From positions 1-33,736 of the forward strand of contig NZ_JAWDXO010000030.1 in NCBI RefSeq assembly GCF_032477075.1: 33,736 nucleotides of DNA, written 5' to 3'. The position numbers were made by a program, and so were the translations under genes. The notes beneath the pieces were generated by a model, which was not told the origin of the DNA, did not search any database, and was given only the letters and a program-made list of their open reading frames with translations. Every line of letters begins with the position of its first letter. Within the stretch, counting starts at the first letter, position 1. The stretch comes from Fusobacterium sp. GTDB taxonomy: Bacteria > Fusobacteriota > Fusobacteriia > Fusobacteriales > Fusobacteriaceae. Positions 6,815-15,199 of this stretch are shown here, one piece after another.

Positions 6815-9800
6815 TTATTCAGCCTTCCTAGTTAAGAAATTTTCAAATATACTATTTTTAGATTGAGGTTTCCCAAAATAATAACCTTGAATATAATCAA
6901 TTTCCAAATTGCTTACAAGTTCAAATTCTTCTTTGGTTTCAATTCCTTCCAAACATACTTTTATACCTACTGAATGGCAAATTCTTGTAATAAATTCAAT
7001 AAAAGTAATATCAAATCTGCTTTTTACTATATCTTTCACAAAAGCACGATCTATTTTTACTATATTTGCAGGGACTTGTTTTAATATTCCTAATGAAGAA
7101 TAGCCAGTTCCAAAGTCATCCATTGCTGTTTTTATTCCTATTTCCTTCATTTGTGAATATATTCCATGTAATGTTTCGATACTTTTTATTACACAACTTT
7201 CTGTTAATTCTAAAATAATATTTGAAGGAGGAACTTTTTCTTGCATAATTATGGTTTTCACATCATTTAGAAAGTTTTCTTCCAAGAATTGTATAAATGA
7301 ACAATTTACACTGACAGTAATATCTTTATCATACTCTAACATTTCTTTGCAAGTTTTTACAGCTTCCTTCAGTATCCATTTTCCAACTGGTATTATCAAT
7401 CCACTTTCTTCAAGTATTGGAATAAATTCTATTGGAGAAATGCTACCAAATTTTTCACATTTCCATCTTAATAAAGCTTCCACTCCTTTTAAATTTGTGG
7501 TTTTACAAAATACCTGTGGCTGATAAAATACTTCAAACCCCTCAAATCCATTTTCTATACTTTCTCTAATATGGCGAAGTATTTCTAAAAAGCGTGATTT
7601 ATATTCCAATATATCATTAGAAAAAAATACTATTCTATCTTTTCCACTTTTTTTAGCATACTGTAATGAATAATCTGTATATTTATACAATTCTTGATAT
7701 TTATTTCCATCTTGTGGATAAAGTGAACACCCAGCTGAAAGAGTTACAAATATCTTAGATTTTTCAAGAAGCTGCTGACATGAGAATTTTGTTTTTATAT
7801 TATCATATATATTTTGTATCTCATGACTATCTGTATTTTCTACAAGAATTCCAAATTGATCTCCATCTAATCTATATGCTAGGGCATTTCTTGGAAGAGA
7901 TGATTGAATTATCTGGGCTATCATTTTTAAAACACTATCTCCAAATTCTCTATCATACATTTCATTCACTTGCTTAAATTCATCTATTCCTAAAATTATC
8001 ATTCCAATAGTTTCAACAGAATAATCTTTTATTTTTTCTTCAAAAGATTTTGAAAATTCATTTATATTAAGCAGTCTGGTTAAAATATCTATTTTATTTT
8101 GTTTTCCAAGTAAAGTAATTATACCAGCAAAAATACTTGGTTCCCCAACTTCATCACGCATTAAATGCCCTCGACATCTAAGCCAAATATATTCTCCATC
8201 TCTATTTTTAGCTCTGAATTCTACTAAATGATAATCTGCTTGGCCTTGTCCTATCTCCATATTAGATTGATAAAATTTTTCCCAATCATCTTCATGAACT
8301 ATATTTTTCCAGATAAAAATTGGGTTTTGAATTATTTCAGAAGGAAGATTAAACATTTCTACCATTGCAGAGGTATATTTAAATCTACCAGTTTTCATAT
8401 TACATATATAAATGAAATCATCTGTACTCATAACAAGTGCCTCATATAAAAGGTCTTTATTATAAATAAAATCTTCTTCAGTTGCAATAGATTTTGTATT
8501 GCTTTCATCCCTATGCTCATCAGTTTTATTTTTATGATATTTCAATTTTTGAAAATAAAGTTTTTTATCAGCTCTTGCTATAATATCATTTTCAAAAATC
8601 TCTTCATCAGGATAGGCTTCTGCTGTTCCAAAACAAAAAGAAAAATTAAACTCTGTTTTTAGTTCTTTCTTTTTAATTTTAAGATTATCAACACATTCAA
8701 ATAGCAATTTTATAACTTCTTTTTCAGTTCTATTTTCAAAAACAACTATAAAATTATCTCCCTCTAGTCTGAATATAAATTCCTTTTCAGTTAAACAATT
8801 TTTTATTATTTTTATGGTTTCTATGATGACTTTATCTCCCTCTATATGACCATATTTCTTATTAATCATTTTTAAGTCATCCATATCTACTGAAGCTATT
8901 ACAAAATTCTTTTTAGATTTTTTAGCATCTTGAAAAGCTTTAGCCATTTCACTTTTTCCAGCTCTCCAATTCAATGCTTCACCACATAAAATATCCTGAA
9001 GAATATTTTTTTTCAGAGTAATTGTATCTGTTATGTCAGTAGACTCTTGAAAATGTACTATAGACTCATCTGTCCACTTTATTAAACTATCATAATTTTC
9101 ATAAATTTTTCCAGTAATAGTTCCATTTTCTCTCCATACAATGCTGGGATTTTCTTCTTTTTTCTCTAAAAGTTTTGGTACTGGGCAAAAATCACATCTT
9201 TTTTCCATTCCTTTTTGAAGAACCTGCCAGCATATTTTTCCTTCAGGTTCAGTAATATTATAGGTTTCTTTCATTTTTTTATTCATAAATAATATTTTAT
9301 CATTCTTTATATCAGTAATATAAAGATTTACATTCATATTATCCAGAATTTCATTAAATATCCAAGATTGTGTAAAAAATTCATCAAATTTATATTTATT
9401 TGTATAAAACATTTCTAAAACTAAAGCAAATGTTTTTAATAATTTAATCTCTTCTTCATCCCAATTTCCTTTTTCTTTTCTCTTACCAACCAGTATTCCA
9501 CCAATACAAAATTCTTCCTGAATATTTTTTACAGGAAGAAAAAGAAAATTACTTTGAAGTGTATTTTTTATTTTATATATCTTTTCATTGCTTTCTAAAG
9601 CAATATATTTTTCACCTTCAATTGATTTTTCAAATAATCCCATAAGATTATTATATAAATATTTCTTTATTGTGGTATTACTTATTTCAGAATCATTCCA
9701 AAAAAAGTCGCTTCTTATCTGCTTTTTTCTATTTAATATAATAACTCCTAATAAGGAAATATCACATTTTTTCTTCAGCTCTTCTAATATTTTTAATTTT

Positions 9801-9892
9801 TCTGTGTATGTATATTCATCTCGTTTCAAAATTTTTTCCAAACTTAAAAAAGCTTCATAAACATTTTCCGTTTTTAATCTCCCCAGATTCAT
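6815..9892 (-). CDS. GAF/PAS sensor with two degenerate GGDEF domains and an EAL phosphodiesterase domain
   Basis: A 1025-residue cytoplasmic sensor with no clear membrane helix. Order: GAF-like (about 30-165), PAS-like with C221, C233 and C236 (about 175-295), first GGDEF (about 325-450) with RLEGDNF at 375-381, PAS with PAC (about 480-595), second GGDEF (about 600-760) with RLDGDQF at 674-680, and EAL (about 775-1020). Both GGDEF signatures have lost the GG pair and the catalytic glutamate (GGDEF to EGDNF and DGDQF), so they probably do not make c-di-GMP but may bind GTP or dimerise. The EAL domain keeps EALLRW (805-810), SVNCS, ELTES (895-899), DDFGTGYSS (925-933), KIDRAF, EGIET (982-986) and QGYYFGKP, so it should hydrolyse c-di-GMP. 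The ATG follows AGGTGAT. It is a single-gene unit. Confidence 0.93.
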   Translation of the reverse strand: MNLGRLKTENVYEAFLSLEKILKRDEYTYTEKLKILEELKKKCDISLLGVIILNRKKQIRSDFFWNDSEISNTTIKKYLYNNLMGLFEKSIEGEKYIALESNEKIYKIKNTLQSNFLFLPVKNIQEEFCIGGILVGKRKEKGNWDEEEIKLLKTFALVLEMFYTNKYKFDEFFTQSWIFNEILDNMNVNLYITDIKNDKILFMNKKMKETYNITEPEGKICWQVLQKGMEKRCDFCPVPKLLEKKEENPSIVWRENGTITGKIYENYDSLIKWTDESIVHFQESTDITDTITLKKNILQDILCGEALNWRAGKSEMAKAFQDAKKSKKNFVIASVDMDDLKMINKKYGHIEGDKVIIETIKIIKNCLTEKEFIFRLEGDNFIVVFENRTEKEVIKLLFECVDNLKIKKKELKTEFNFSFCFGTAEAYPDEEIFENDIIARADKKLYFQKLKYHKNKTDEHRDESNTKSIATEEDFIYNKDLLYEALVMSTDDFIYICNMKTGRFKYTSAMVEMFNLPSEIIQNPIFIWKNIVHEDDWEKFYQSNMEIGQGQADYHLVEFRAKNRDGEYIWLRCRGHLMRDEVGEPSIFAGIITLLGKQNKIDILTRLLNINEFSKSFEEKIKDYSVETIGMIILGIDEFKQVNEMYDREFGDSVLKMIAQIIQSSLPRNALAYRLDGDQFGILVENTDSHEIQNIYDNIKTKFSCQQLLEKSKIFVTLSAGCSLYPQDGNKYQELYKYTDYSLQYAKKSGKDRIVFFSNDILEYKSRFLEILRHIRESIENGFEGFEVFYQPQVFCKTTNLKGVEALLRWKCEKFGSISPIEFIPILEESGLIIPVGKWILKEAVKTCKEMLEYDKDITVSVNCSFIQFLEENFLNDVKTIIMQEKVPPSNIILELTESCVIKSIETLHGIYSQMKEIGIKTAMDDFGTGYSSLGILKQVPANIVKIDRAFVKDIVKSRFDITFIEFITRICHSVGIKVCLEGIETKEEFELVSNLEIDYIQGYYFGKPQSKNSIFENFLTRKAE

Positions 9893-9969
9893 ATTATCAC
9901 CTATTTTTTTAATAATTATATTTTATTACTATCTTCCCAATAAATTAATATTTTTTATAACATTTAACT

Positions 9970-10007
9970 ATCAAAGGCAAGTAAATAATATTTTACTTGT
10001 CTTTGAT
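9970..10007. other. Long stem-loop between two leftward genes
   Basis: ATCAAAGGCAAGTAAA (9970-9985) pairs with TTTACTTGTCTTTGAT (9992-10007), 16 bp with one mismatch or wobble position. It follows the cysteine-rich gene and precedes the GGDEF/EAL gene. It lacks a clean T tract on either strand, so it may be a processed 3' end rather than a classic terminator. Confidence 0.6.
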
Positions 10008-10018
10008 AAAAGCTTAAA

Positions 10019-10309
10019 CTATTTAATTTCTTTTTTTTTCTTTTCTAAATATTCATTTTGAACTCTTTCTATAACATCAAGCATTTTCTTTTGAATATGA
10101 GCATAACCAACTTCTTTAATATGAGGAAGGTTACAATTTGAACAATCTTTTATTCCATGAGGAGTGTATTTAAAATTTCCTCCACATTCTTCTCCCATCA
10201 TATATAATGGACAATAACAAAACATACAATTAAAATCTTCTATATTTTTTATCTCATGACATGGAAAAAACTCACATTCTTTATGATGTATAAATTTGTA
10301 ATTATTCAT
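10019..10309 (-). CDS. Cysteine-rich small-domain protein, 96 aa
   Basis: Matches the small cysteine-rich, probably metal-binding domain found in many anaerobes: ECEFFPCH, FNCMFCYCPLY, ECGGNFKYT, GIKDCSNCNLPH. The eight cysteines are C12, C17, C28, C31, C33, C42, C56 and C59. The domain is often found alone or fused near cobalamin genes, but its function is not known and no cobalamin gene is in this window. A lysine-rich helix follows the domain (about 70-96). The ATG follows TAGGAGGT, and its own promoter is upstream. Confidence 0.88.
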   Translation of the reverse strand: MNNYKFIHHKECEFFPCHEIKNIEDFNCMFCYCPLYMMGEECGGNFKYTPHGIKDCSNCNLPHIKEVGYAHIQKKMLDVIERVQNEYLEKKKKEIK

Positions 10310-10341
10310 TAAAAATACCTCCTATTTTACATCTTATTTTA

Positions 10342-10370
10342 ACTATACATCTTTTAAGCTATTAAATCAA
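10342..10370 (-). promoter_or_regulatory. Promoter for the cysteine-rich gene
   Basis: On the minus strand TTGATT (10365-10370), exactly 17 nt, then TATAGT (10342-10347), ending 32 nt before the ATG at 10309. It separates this gene from sfsA. Confidence 0.65.
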
Positions 10371-10446
10371 GAGAAACATTATCATCATAAATTTTTTAAT
10401 AATCTCTAATATAAAAATTTATCTTTTAATATATAAAGCTTTTATT

Positions 10447-11175
10447 CTATCTTTCTTGTTTAGTAAGAATTCTAATTTCTTTCTCTTCATACATTATTTT
10501 TCCACCTTTCAAAAAAAATTGAATAGGATATATCTCTACCCCTTTTTCCATTGCTTCATAAAATAATTCTGAAAATTTTGGATCAGTCTCCCATTTAGGT
10601 CTAAATGTATTTGATTCTCTGAATATAAGAAGCAATACAGCTGCTCTATCCCCTTTTTCTTTTATTTCTATTAATTCTCTTAAATGTTTTTGAGCTCTTG
10701 TACTTGGAGCATCTGGAAACATTGCTTTTTTATCTAATGAAAGTGAAACTCCCTTTACTTCTACCCATATTTTTTCATTATCTTTTTCAATAAGATAGTC
10801 TATACGGCTGTCTCCATATTTTACTTCAGCTTTTATATGAGTATAATCTCCAAAAGGTGATAAATTTTTATCTCTTAAAAATTTTTCTGATATATATCTA
10901 TGGTAAGATGAATTTATCAGAATATCTTCCTTATCATCTGAAAATGCTGATATTACATCCCATTGAGTCTTCCGTATACTTCCTTCCTTAGCTTTTTTTA
11001 TTCCTACACTGTTATCTTCAAAAAGGAGTTCTCTTATTCTTCCTGAATCATGTACATGACATGTTACCACTGTATTATCTTCTAACTTAATATCTGCCAC
11101 AAACCTATTAGGTCTTTCTAAAAATTTTCCTCTTTTATCTATTCCAATTTCATAAATCAATTTTCCTTTTCTCAT
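10447..11175 (-). CDS. sfsA: SfsA family protein (sugar fermentation stimulation protein homologue)
   Basis: A full-length 242-residue SfsA. The N-terminal OB-like part has RPNRFVADI and HVHDSGRIREL. The C-terminal part has a PD-(D/E)xK nuclease-like core: D126 (SRIDYLIE), E139 and K141 (WVEVKG), then AMFPDAPSTRAQKHLREL. E. coli SfsA was named for an effect on maltose gene expression and has been described as DNA-binding; its true role is not settled. The ATG has AGGAG upstream. A strong terminator ends only 22 nt before this start, leaving no room for a separate promoter after it, so expression depends on read-through from the Rrf2 gene or on a promoter overlapping the hairpin. Confidence 0.93.
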   Translation of the reverse strand: MRKGKLIYEIGIDKRGKFLERPNRFVADIKLEDNTVVTCHVHDSGRIRELLFEDNSVGIKKAKEGSIRKTQWDVISAFSDDKEDILINSSYHRYISEKFLRDKNLSPFGDYTHIKAEVKYGDSRIDYLIEKDNEKIWVEVKGVSLSLDKKAMFPDAPSTRAQKHLRELIEIKEKGDRAAVLLLIFRESNTFRPKWETDPKFSELFYEAMEKGVEIYPIQFFLKGGKIMYEEKEIRILTKQER

Positions 11176-11190
11176 TATATATCTCCTAAT

Positions 11191-11223
11191 GTAAAATAAG
11201 GCTGACTATACATAGTCAGCCTT
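11191..11223 (-). terminator. Intrinsic terminator after the Rrf2 gene, just before sfsA
   Basis: A perfect 12-bp stem (AAGGCTGACTAT at 11198-11209 with ATAGTCAGCCTT at 11212-11223). On the minus strand it is followed by the T-rich ATTTTAC. It ends 22 nt before the sfsA ATG. Confidence 0.82.
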
Positions 11224-11239
11224 TATATCTAATTTTTTA

Positions 11240-11650
11240 TTAATACTTCCCATCAGCTAAATCTCTAAAGTTTACATCCTGCAATCTAGATATAAATTGA
11301 GATTCTATATCTTTAAACACTCTGTGTACTCCACAGTTACCTTTTCTTAAAGTACAACTTTCTGGTGATTCTAGGCAGTCTTTAATGCAAATATTACCTT
11401 CAATTGATTCTATTGCGTCTTTTAAAGTTATTTCATGACTCTCTTTCTTTAATTTATATCCACCCTTAGCTCCTTTAAAAATCAAAACAAGATCTGCTTT
11501 TTCTAGTTTTTTAAGTATTCTCAAGCTGAATAAATGAGGAATTTCCTCTTTTTCTGAAATTTCATTTGATGAAATAATTCTATTATCTCCATTTATTGTT
11601 AAATACAGCAGTATTCTAAATACATATTCAATTTCATTTTTTAATCTCAT
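11240..11650 (-). CDS. Rrf2 family transcriptional regulator, probably Fe-S binding
   Basis: A 136-residue Rrf2 protein: N-terminal winged helix (MRLKNEIEYVFRILLYL, then IPHLFSLRILKKLEKADLV, then GAKGGYKL) and a C-terminal loop with C88, C92, C99 and C106 followed by H109. IscR and related sensors hold an Fe-S cluster with three cysteines and a histidine in this same region, so a redox- or iron-sensing role is likely. IscR, NsrR and CymR subtypes cannot be told apart here, and no isc/suf genes are nearby. The ATG follows AGGAG. The promoter overlaps a palindrome, which suggests autoregulation. Confidence 0.92.
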   Translation of the reverse strand: MRLKNEIEYVFRILLYLTINGDNRIISSNEISEKEEIPHLFSLRILKKLEKADLVLIFKGAKGGYKLKKESHEITLKDAIESIEGNICIKDCLESPESCTLRKGNCGVHRVFKDIESQFISRLQDVNFRDLADGKY

Positions 11651-11701
11651 TTCAGTCTCCTATAATCCCATAAGTAAATTTATATACTGATTTTTACACA
11701 C

Positions 11702-11741
11702 TATACTTCATAAGTATATCACATTACTTCTATAATAACAA
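11702..11741 (-). promoter_or_regulatory. Rrf2 promoter with overlapping palindromic operator
   Basis: On the minus strand TTGTTA (11736-11741), exactly 17 nt, then TATACT (11713-11718). The palindrome TATACTT-CAT-AAGTATA (11702-11718) covers the -10 and the likely transcription start. A dimeric repressor bound there would block RNA polymerase, so the Rrf2 protein itself is the obvious candidate. Confidence 0.7.
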
Positions 11742-11756
11742 TAATTTTTCCGTACT

Positions 11757-12665
11757 TTAATTTTCAACTTCAGTGGCATTTTCCACATTTTCACCTAAAG
11801 CAGCCTTTATTGCTACAATAGCAACTTCTAATTGCAATAGATCTGGTTCTTTTGTTGTTATCCTTTGTAAAGATAATCCTGGAAATGCTAATGCTCTTAC
11901 CCAGATTTTATCTAAATGGTTGCTGCTATATCTCTGTATTTCATAAGATATCCCAGCTATAAGAGGCATCAATATAACTCTTAAACCTACTTTTATTATT
12001 ACTCTTTCTATTCCATTTGCTGGAACTGGCAATATAAAATCCATACATGAAAATACTATAATTGATATAAGCATTACTATTAACAGAAAACTTGTTCCAC
12101 ATCTTGGGTGAAGTGTTGTAAATCCTTTTGCATTTTCTGGTGTAAGTTCCATTTTATTCTCATAAGCATAGATAGATTTGTGCTCTGCTCCATGATATTC
12201 ATACACTCTTTTTACATCTTTTGAGAAGGATATTACCCATATGTAAAATACAAAGAATGCAAGCCTTAATGCTGCTTCTAATAAATTAGAATATATTCTG
12301 TTGTCTGCAAAAATAAAACTACTGATAAGAGATGGAAAAACTACAAATAATCCTATTCCCAGCCCTAAAGATACCACTGTTGTCATTACTGCTTCTTTCT
12401 GTGAAAGCTGTTTTTCTTCTTCCTCTTCTGATTGGTTTGCAGAAAATGTAAGCTCCTTTATTCCAAGTACCAATGCATCAAATAAAGTTACTGCTCCTCT
12501 GATAAATGGTATCTTTGCAAGCTTATTCCTCTTTCCGCCTACCTTTGTTTTTTTATATACTATTTCTCCTGAGGGCTTTCTTACTGCTGTTGCCAGCCAT
12601 TCAGGGCTTCTCATCATCACACCCTCAATAACTGCTTGCCCTCCTATACTAACTCTTTCTATCAA
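11757..12665 (-). CDS. YqhQ-like membrane protein (DUF1385)
   Basis: About 302 residues, normal length for DUF1385/YqhQ. It begins with the family signature SIGGQAVIEGVMMRSPEW, followed by IPFIRGAVTLFDALVLG. About four membrane segments follow, with the histidine-containing EYHGAEHKSIYAYE between the second and third, then LHPRCGTSFLL. The function is unknown; the conserved His/Glu residues could bind a metal. Start: the reading frame opens at a GTG at 12674, but AAAGG abuts that codon. The TTG at 12665 has AGGTGAG at proper spacing and is preferred. It begins 14 nt after the phosphatase stop and is the last gene of the rapZ operon. Confidence 0.88.
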   Translation of the reverse strand: MIERVSIGGQAVIEGVMMRSPEWLATAVRKPSGEIVYKKTKVGGKRNKLAKIPFIRGAVTLFDALVLGIKELTFSANQSEEEEEKQLSQKEAVMTTVVSLGLGIGLFVVFPSLISSFIFADNRIYSNLLEAALRLAFFVFYIWVISFSKDVKRVYEYHGAEHKSIYAYENKMELTPENAKGFTTLHPRCGTSFLLIVMLISIIVFSCMDFILPVPANGIERVIIKVGLRVILMPLIAGISYEIQRYSSNHLDKIWVRALAFPGLSLQRITTKEPDLLQLEVAIVAIKAALGENVENATEVEN

Positions 12666-12679
12666 TTTTCTCACCTTTC

Positions 12680-14194
12680 TTAAAGATTGCTTTTGAGTAT
12701 AACAAATGTTAAATCATCCACCTGTTCATAATCACCTCTAAATTTATTCAATTCTTCCAATATAGCTATTTTTATTTCTTCAGGTCTTTTTAATTTATTC
12801 TGATAAACTACTTCTTTAAGTTTATTTATACCAAACATATCTTTATTTTTATTTTCTGTTTCATTTATTCCATCAGTATAGAAGATTACTATATCTCCTT
12901 TACCAAGTTTAATTTCCCCTTGTTTATATTTATATTCATTCAAAAATCCAATAGCTACACCTTTCACAGTATGAAGTTCAACAGTATCAGTTTCTGCTCT
13001 ATATACTACTAAAGGATTGTGACCAGCATTTGAATAATGCAAGGTTTTTGTGTCTTTATTATATTTACTATGCATCATTGTAATAAACATATCCTCTGTT
13101 ATATCAGGATATATAATTCTATTTAATTCATTTAGATTTTCAGCTGGACCTGTATCCCCAGTTATAGTTAATGTCTTTAATACTGATCTTCCCAGAGCCA
13201 TTAGAAATGCTGCTGGAACTCCTTTGCCACTAACATCTGCTATTGTTATAGAAAAATTATTATTATCAAGAATAGTATAATCATAATAATCTCCACCTAT
13301 CTCTTTTGCAGGTTCAAAATAATTTGCAATTTCTAATCCAAAGACTTCATCTATATCTTCTGGAAGTATTTTCTTTTGAATTCTTGCTGCAACTTCCAAT
13401 TCATTTGACATTCTCTCTTTAATAATAAGATCAGAGTATATTTGAGCATTATTTATTGCTATAGAGACCTGTATTACAAGAGCAGATATAGTTTCTTCAT
13501 CTAAATCTATAAGTTTATTTTTATCTTCAATAACATAAATAACTCCTAATTCTTTCCCTTTCACTACCAAAGGTGAAATAACTACTACTTCATCTTTTTG
13601 TACAGCAAAACCTACTGATAGTTCTTCATATATCTTTTTGAAATCATTCCTTGTAAATTCCTTTAATATCTCTTCGGGATATGAAACTTCCCCCTTAAAT
13701 TTGATTATTCCTTTTATTCTCTTATTTTTAAGTTTTCCATTTTCCCATAAATAAAGAGAAATTCTTTTAGCTCCTGTGAGTACAAAATATGCATCAAGAA
13801 TTATATTTATGATTTTCTCTACTTCTAATATGGATAAAACTGCTCTAGATAGAGAGTTTAAATTAGAAAGATTTTCAACTCTTCTTTCAAGTATATGATT
13901 ACTATATTCTAGTTGAGTAGATTTTGTAACAAGAGCATCATATGTAACTTCCAATTCTTTTCTATATTCTCTCAGTTCTTCAATAGAATTTTCCAACTCT
14001 AGTTCCTGTTTGATTATTTTATTCAAAGTTTCTGTGTATTCATCTTTAAGTATATCTGGGATGTCTTCTATATCTTTCTTAGCCCTAAGGCTTGTGAGTA
14101 CCCTAATTATATCTCCAAAATGTTCTTTCTCCTGTCTTTTCAAAACATAAAAAAATAAAATCAGCAACAGAATCAGAAAAAATATATATAGCAT
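12680..14194 (-). CDS. Membrane-anchored PP2C-type (SpoIIE/RsbU) serine phosphatase with GAF domain
   Basis: A 504-residue protein: one N-terminal membrane helix (about 2-18), a long coiled coil (about 50-110), a GAF-like domain (about 110-255) and a SpoIIE/RsbU phosphatase domain (about 265-504). Metal-binding acids are in place: D302 (GGDYYD), D320 (ADVSGKGVPAAF), D441 (YTDGINE) and D493/D494 (VDDLTF). Such enzymes usually remove phosphate from anti-sigma-factor antagonists in partner-switching systems. No antagonist or kinase gene is in the window, so the target is elsewhere or is unconventional. Its ATG overlaps the lipoprotein stop (TAATG), so translation is coupled. The upstream lipoprotein may supply the envelope signal. 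Confidence 0.93.
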   Translation of the reverse strand: MLYIFFLILLLILFFYVLKRQEKEHFGDIIRVLTSLRAKKDIEDIPDILKDEYTETLNKIIKQELELENSIEELREYRKELEVTYDALVTKSTQLEYSNHILERRVENLSNLNSLSRAVLSILEVEKIINIILDAYFVLTGAKRISLYLWENGKLKNKRIKGIIKFKGEVSYPEEILKEFTRNDFKKIYEELSVGFAVQKDEVVVISPLVVKGKELGVIYVIEDKNKLIDLDEETISALVIQVSIAINNAQIYSDLIIKERMSNELEVAARIQKKILPEDIDEVFGLEIANYFEPAKEIGGDYYDYTILDNNNFSITIADVSGKGVPAAFLMALGRSVLKTLTITGDTGPAENLNELNRIIYPDITEDMFITMMHSKYNKDTKTLHYSNAGHNPLVVYRAETDTVELHTVKGVAIGFLNEYKYKQGEIKLGKGDIVIFYTDGINETENKNKDMFGINKLKEVVYQNKLKRPEEIKIAILEELNKFRGDYEQVDDLTFVILKSNL

Positions 14195-15186
14195 TAATTA
14201 ATCCTCCATTGAGTGTCCCCATCTTTAATCTTTAAAATATCTCTTCCTTTTTCATTTTCTTTAACACTTGCCTTCTTTAAAATTACCCCTTTAGGTTTTA
14301 TAACTTTAAAGTTTTTTAAATCTTTTATTTTTAATCCTTTTTCTTCATTTTCAAGATTCTCTACAAGTGAAGATGGATTAGCAATATTTATAACACGTAC
14401 TCCAAATTCATAATCTTTTATATTTTCAGTTATCATTCCTTCAGTTAAAACTATTTTATCAGAAACAAGTGTTTCCCAAGAAGCTCTTTTTAAAATAATA
14501 ACTGAAGATAAAATGCTCTTCTCTTTCCCTAAAGTACTCTCAGTATATAATGGAAGCCTAGTTTTTCCTGCTTCTTCAATATTAGAACTATTAACTTCTA
14601 TAATAAAGTCATTCTCAATTGGTTCAAAAGTCTTTGATATCATTTTTCTATTTTCAAATATTTCTTCTACCATCTTCATTTTATCAAGTTCAGTATAATA
14701 GTTACTAGGATTATAATCTTTTTCTCTCTTCAAATAGTTCAACCAGTAGTATACCTGCTTATTTAAATATCCTTGAAAAATACCAGCATTTTCTGGATAA
14801 TTTATATCTATTTTAGAATCTATAAATTCCTTTTCCTCTTCAGTCAATTCAGAAGCTGGTTTGTAATAAATTTTTTCTGCTTCTCTAACATCTCTTTTTC
14901 CTATATTTTTTATATCTTGATATAACTCAAAAGGTATTATCAAATTTATATCTTTATTGTGAGCTACCATTTTTGACATAAGAATACTGAATTTTTCGTA
15001 AAAAGCATCTCTGTCTGAAGGTATTTTAGGGTAATCCAATTTGTATATTTTAAGTGTATACTCCCCTTTTGGCATCTTGTTTGCAAATTCGACTACCTGA
15101 CTTTCATCTCTCCTTGCAATCAGTTTTTGACATCCAGTCATTAATAATACAGTCAGTAAAAATAATACAAAGGCATTTCTCTTCAT
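14194..15186 (-). CDS. Putative lipoprotein coupled to the PP2C phosphatase
   Basis: A 330-residue protein with a lipoprotein signal peptide: MKR, hydrophobic stretch, lipobox LMTGC with C19. The mature part is charged, with no family I recognise, and ends TQWRIN. Start: a TTG at 15198 opens the frame, but GGAGGA at 15196-15191 fits best with the ATG at 15186 (a second ATG at 15189 is too close). The stop overlaps the phosphatase start by 1 nt, and uvrC ends 13 nt upstream. A role in sensing or scaffolding for the phosphatase is an inference from this coupling. Confidence 0.85.
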   Translation of the reverse strand: MKRNAFVLFLLTVLLMTGCQKLIARRDESQVVEFANKMPKGEYTLKIYKLDYPKIPSDRDAFYEKFSILMSKMVAHNKDINLIIPFELYQDIKNIGKRDVREAEKIYYKPASELTEEEKEFIDSKIDINYPENAGIFQGYLNKQVYYWLNYLKREKDYNPSNYYTELDKMKMVEEIFENRKMISKTFEPIENDFIIEVNSSNIEEAGKTRLPLYTESTLGKEKSILSSVIILKRASWETLVSDKIVLTEGMITENIKDYEFGVRVINIANPSSLVENLENEEKGLKIKDLKNFKVIKPKGVILKKASVKENEKGRDILKIKDGDTQWRIN

Positions 15187-15199
15187 CATTTCCTCCAAT

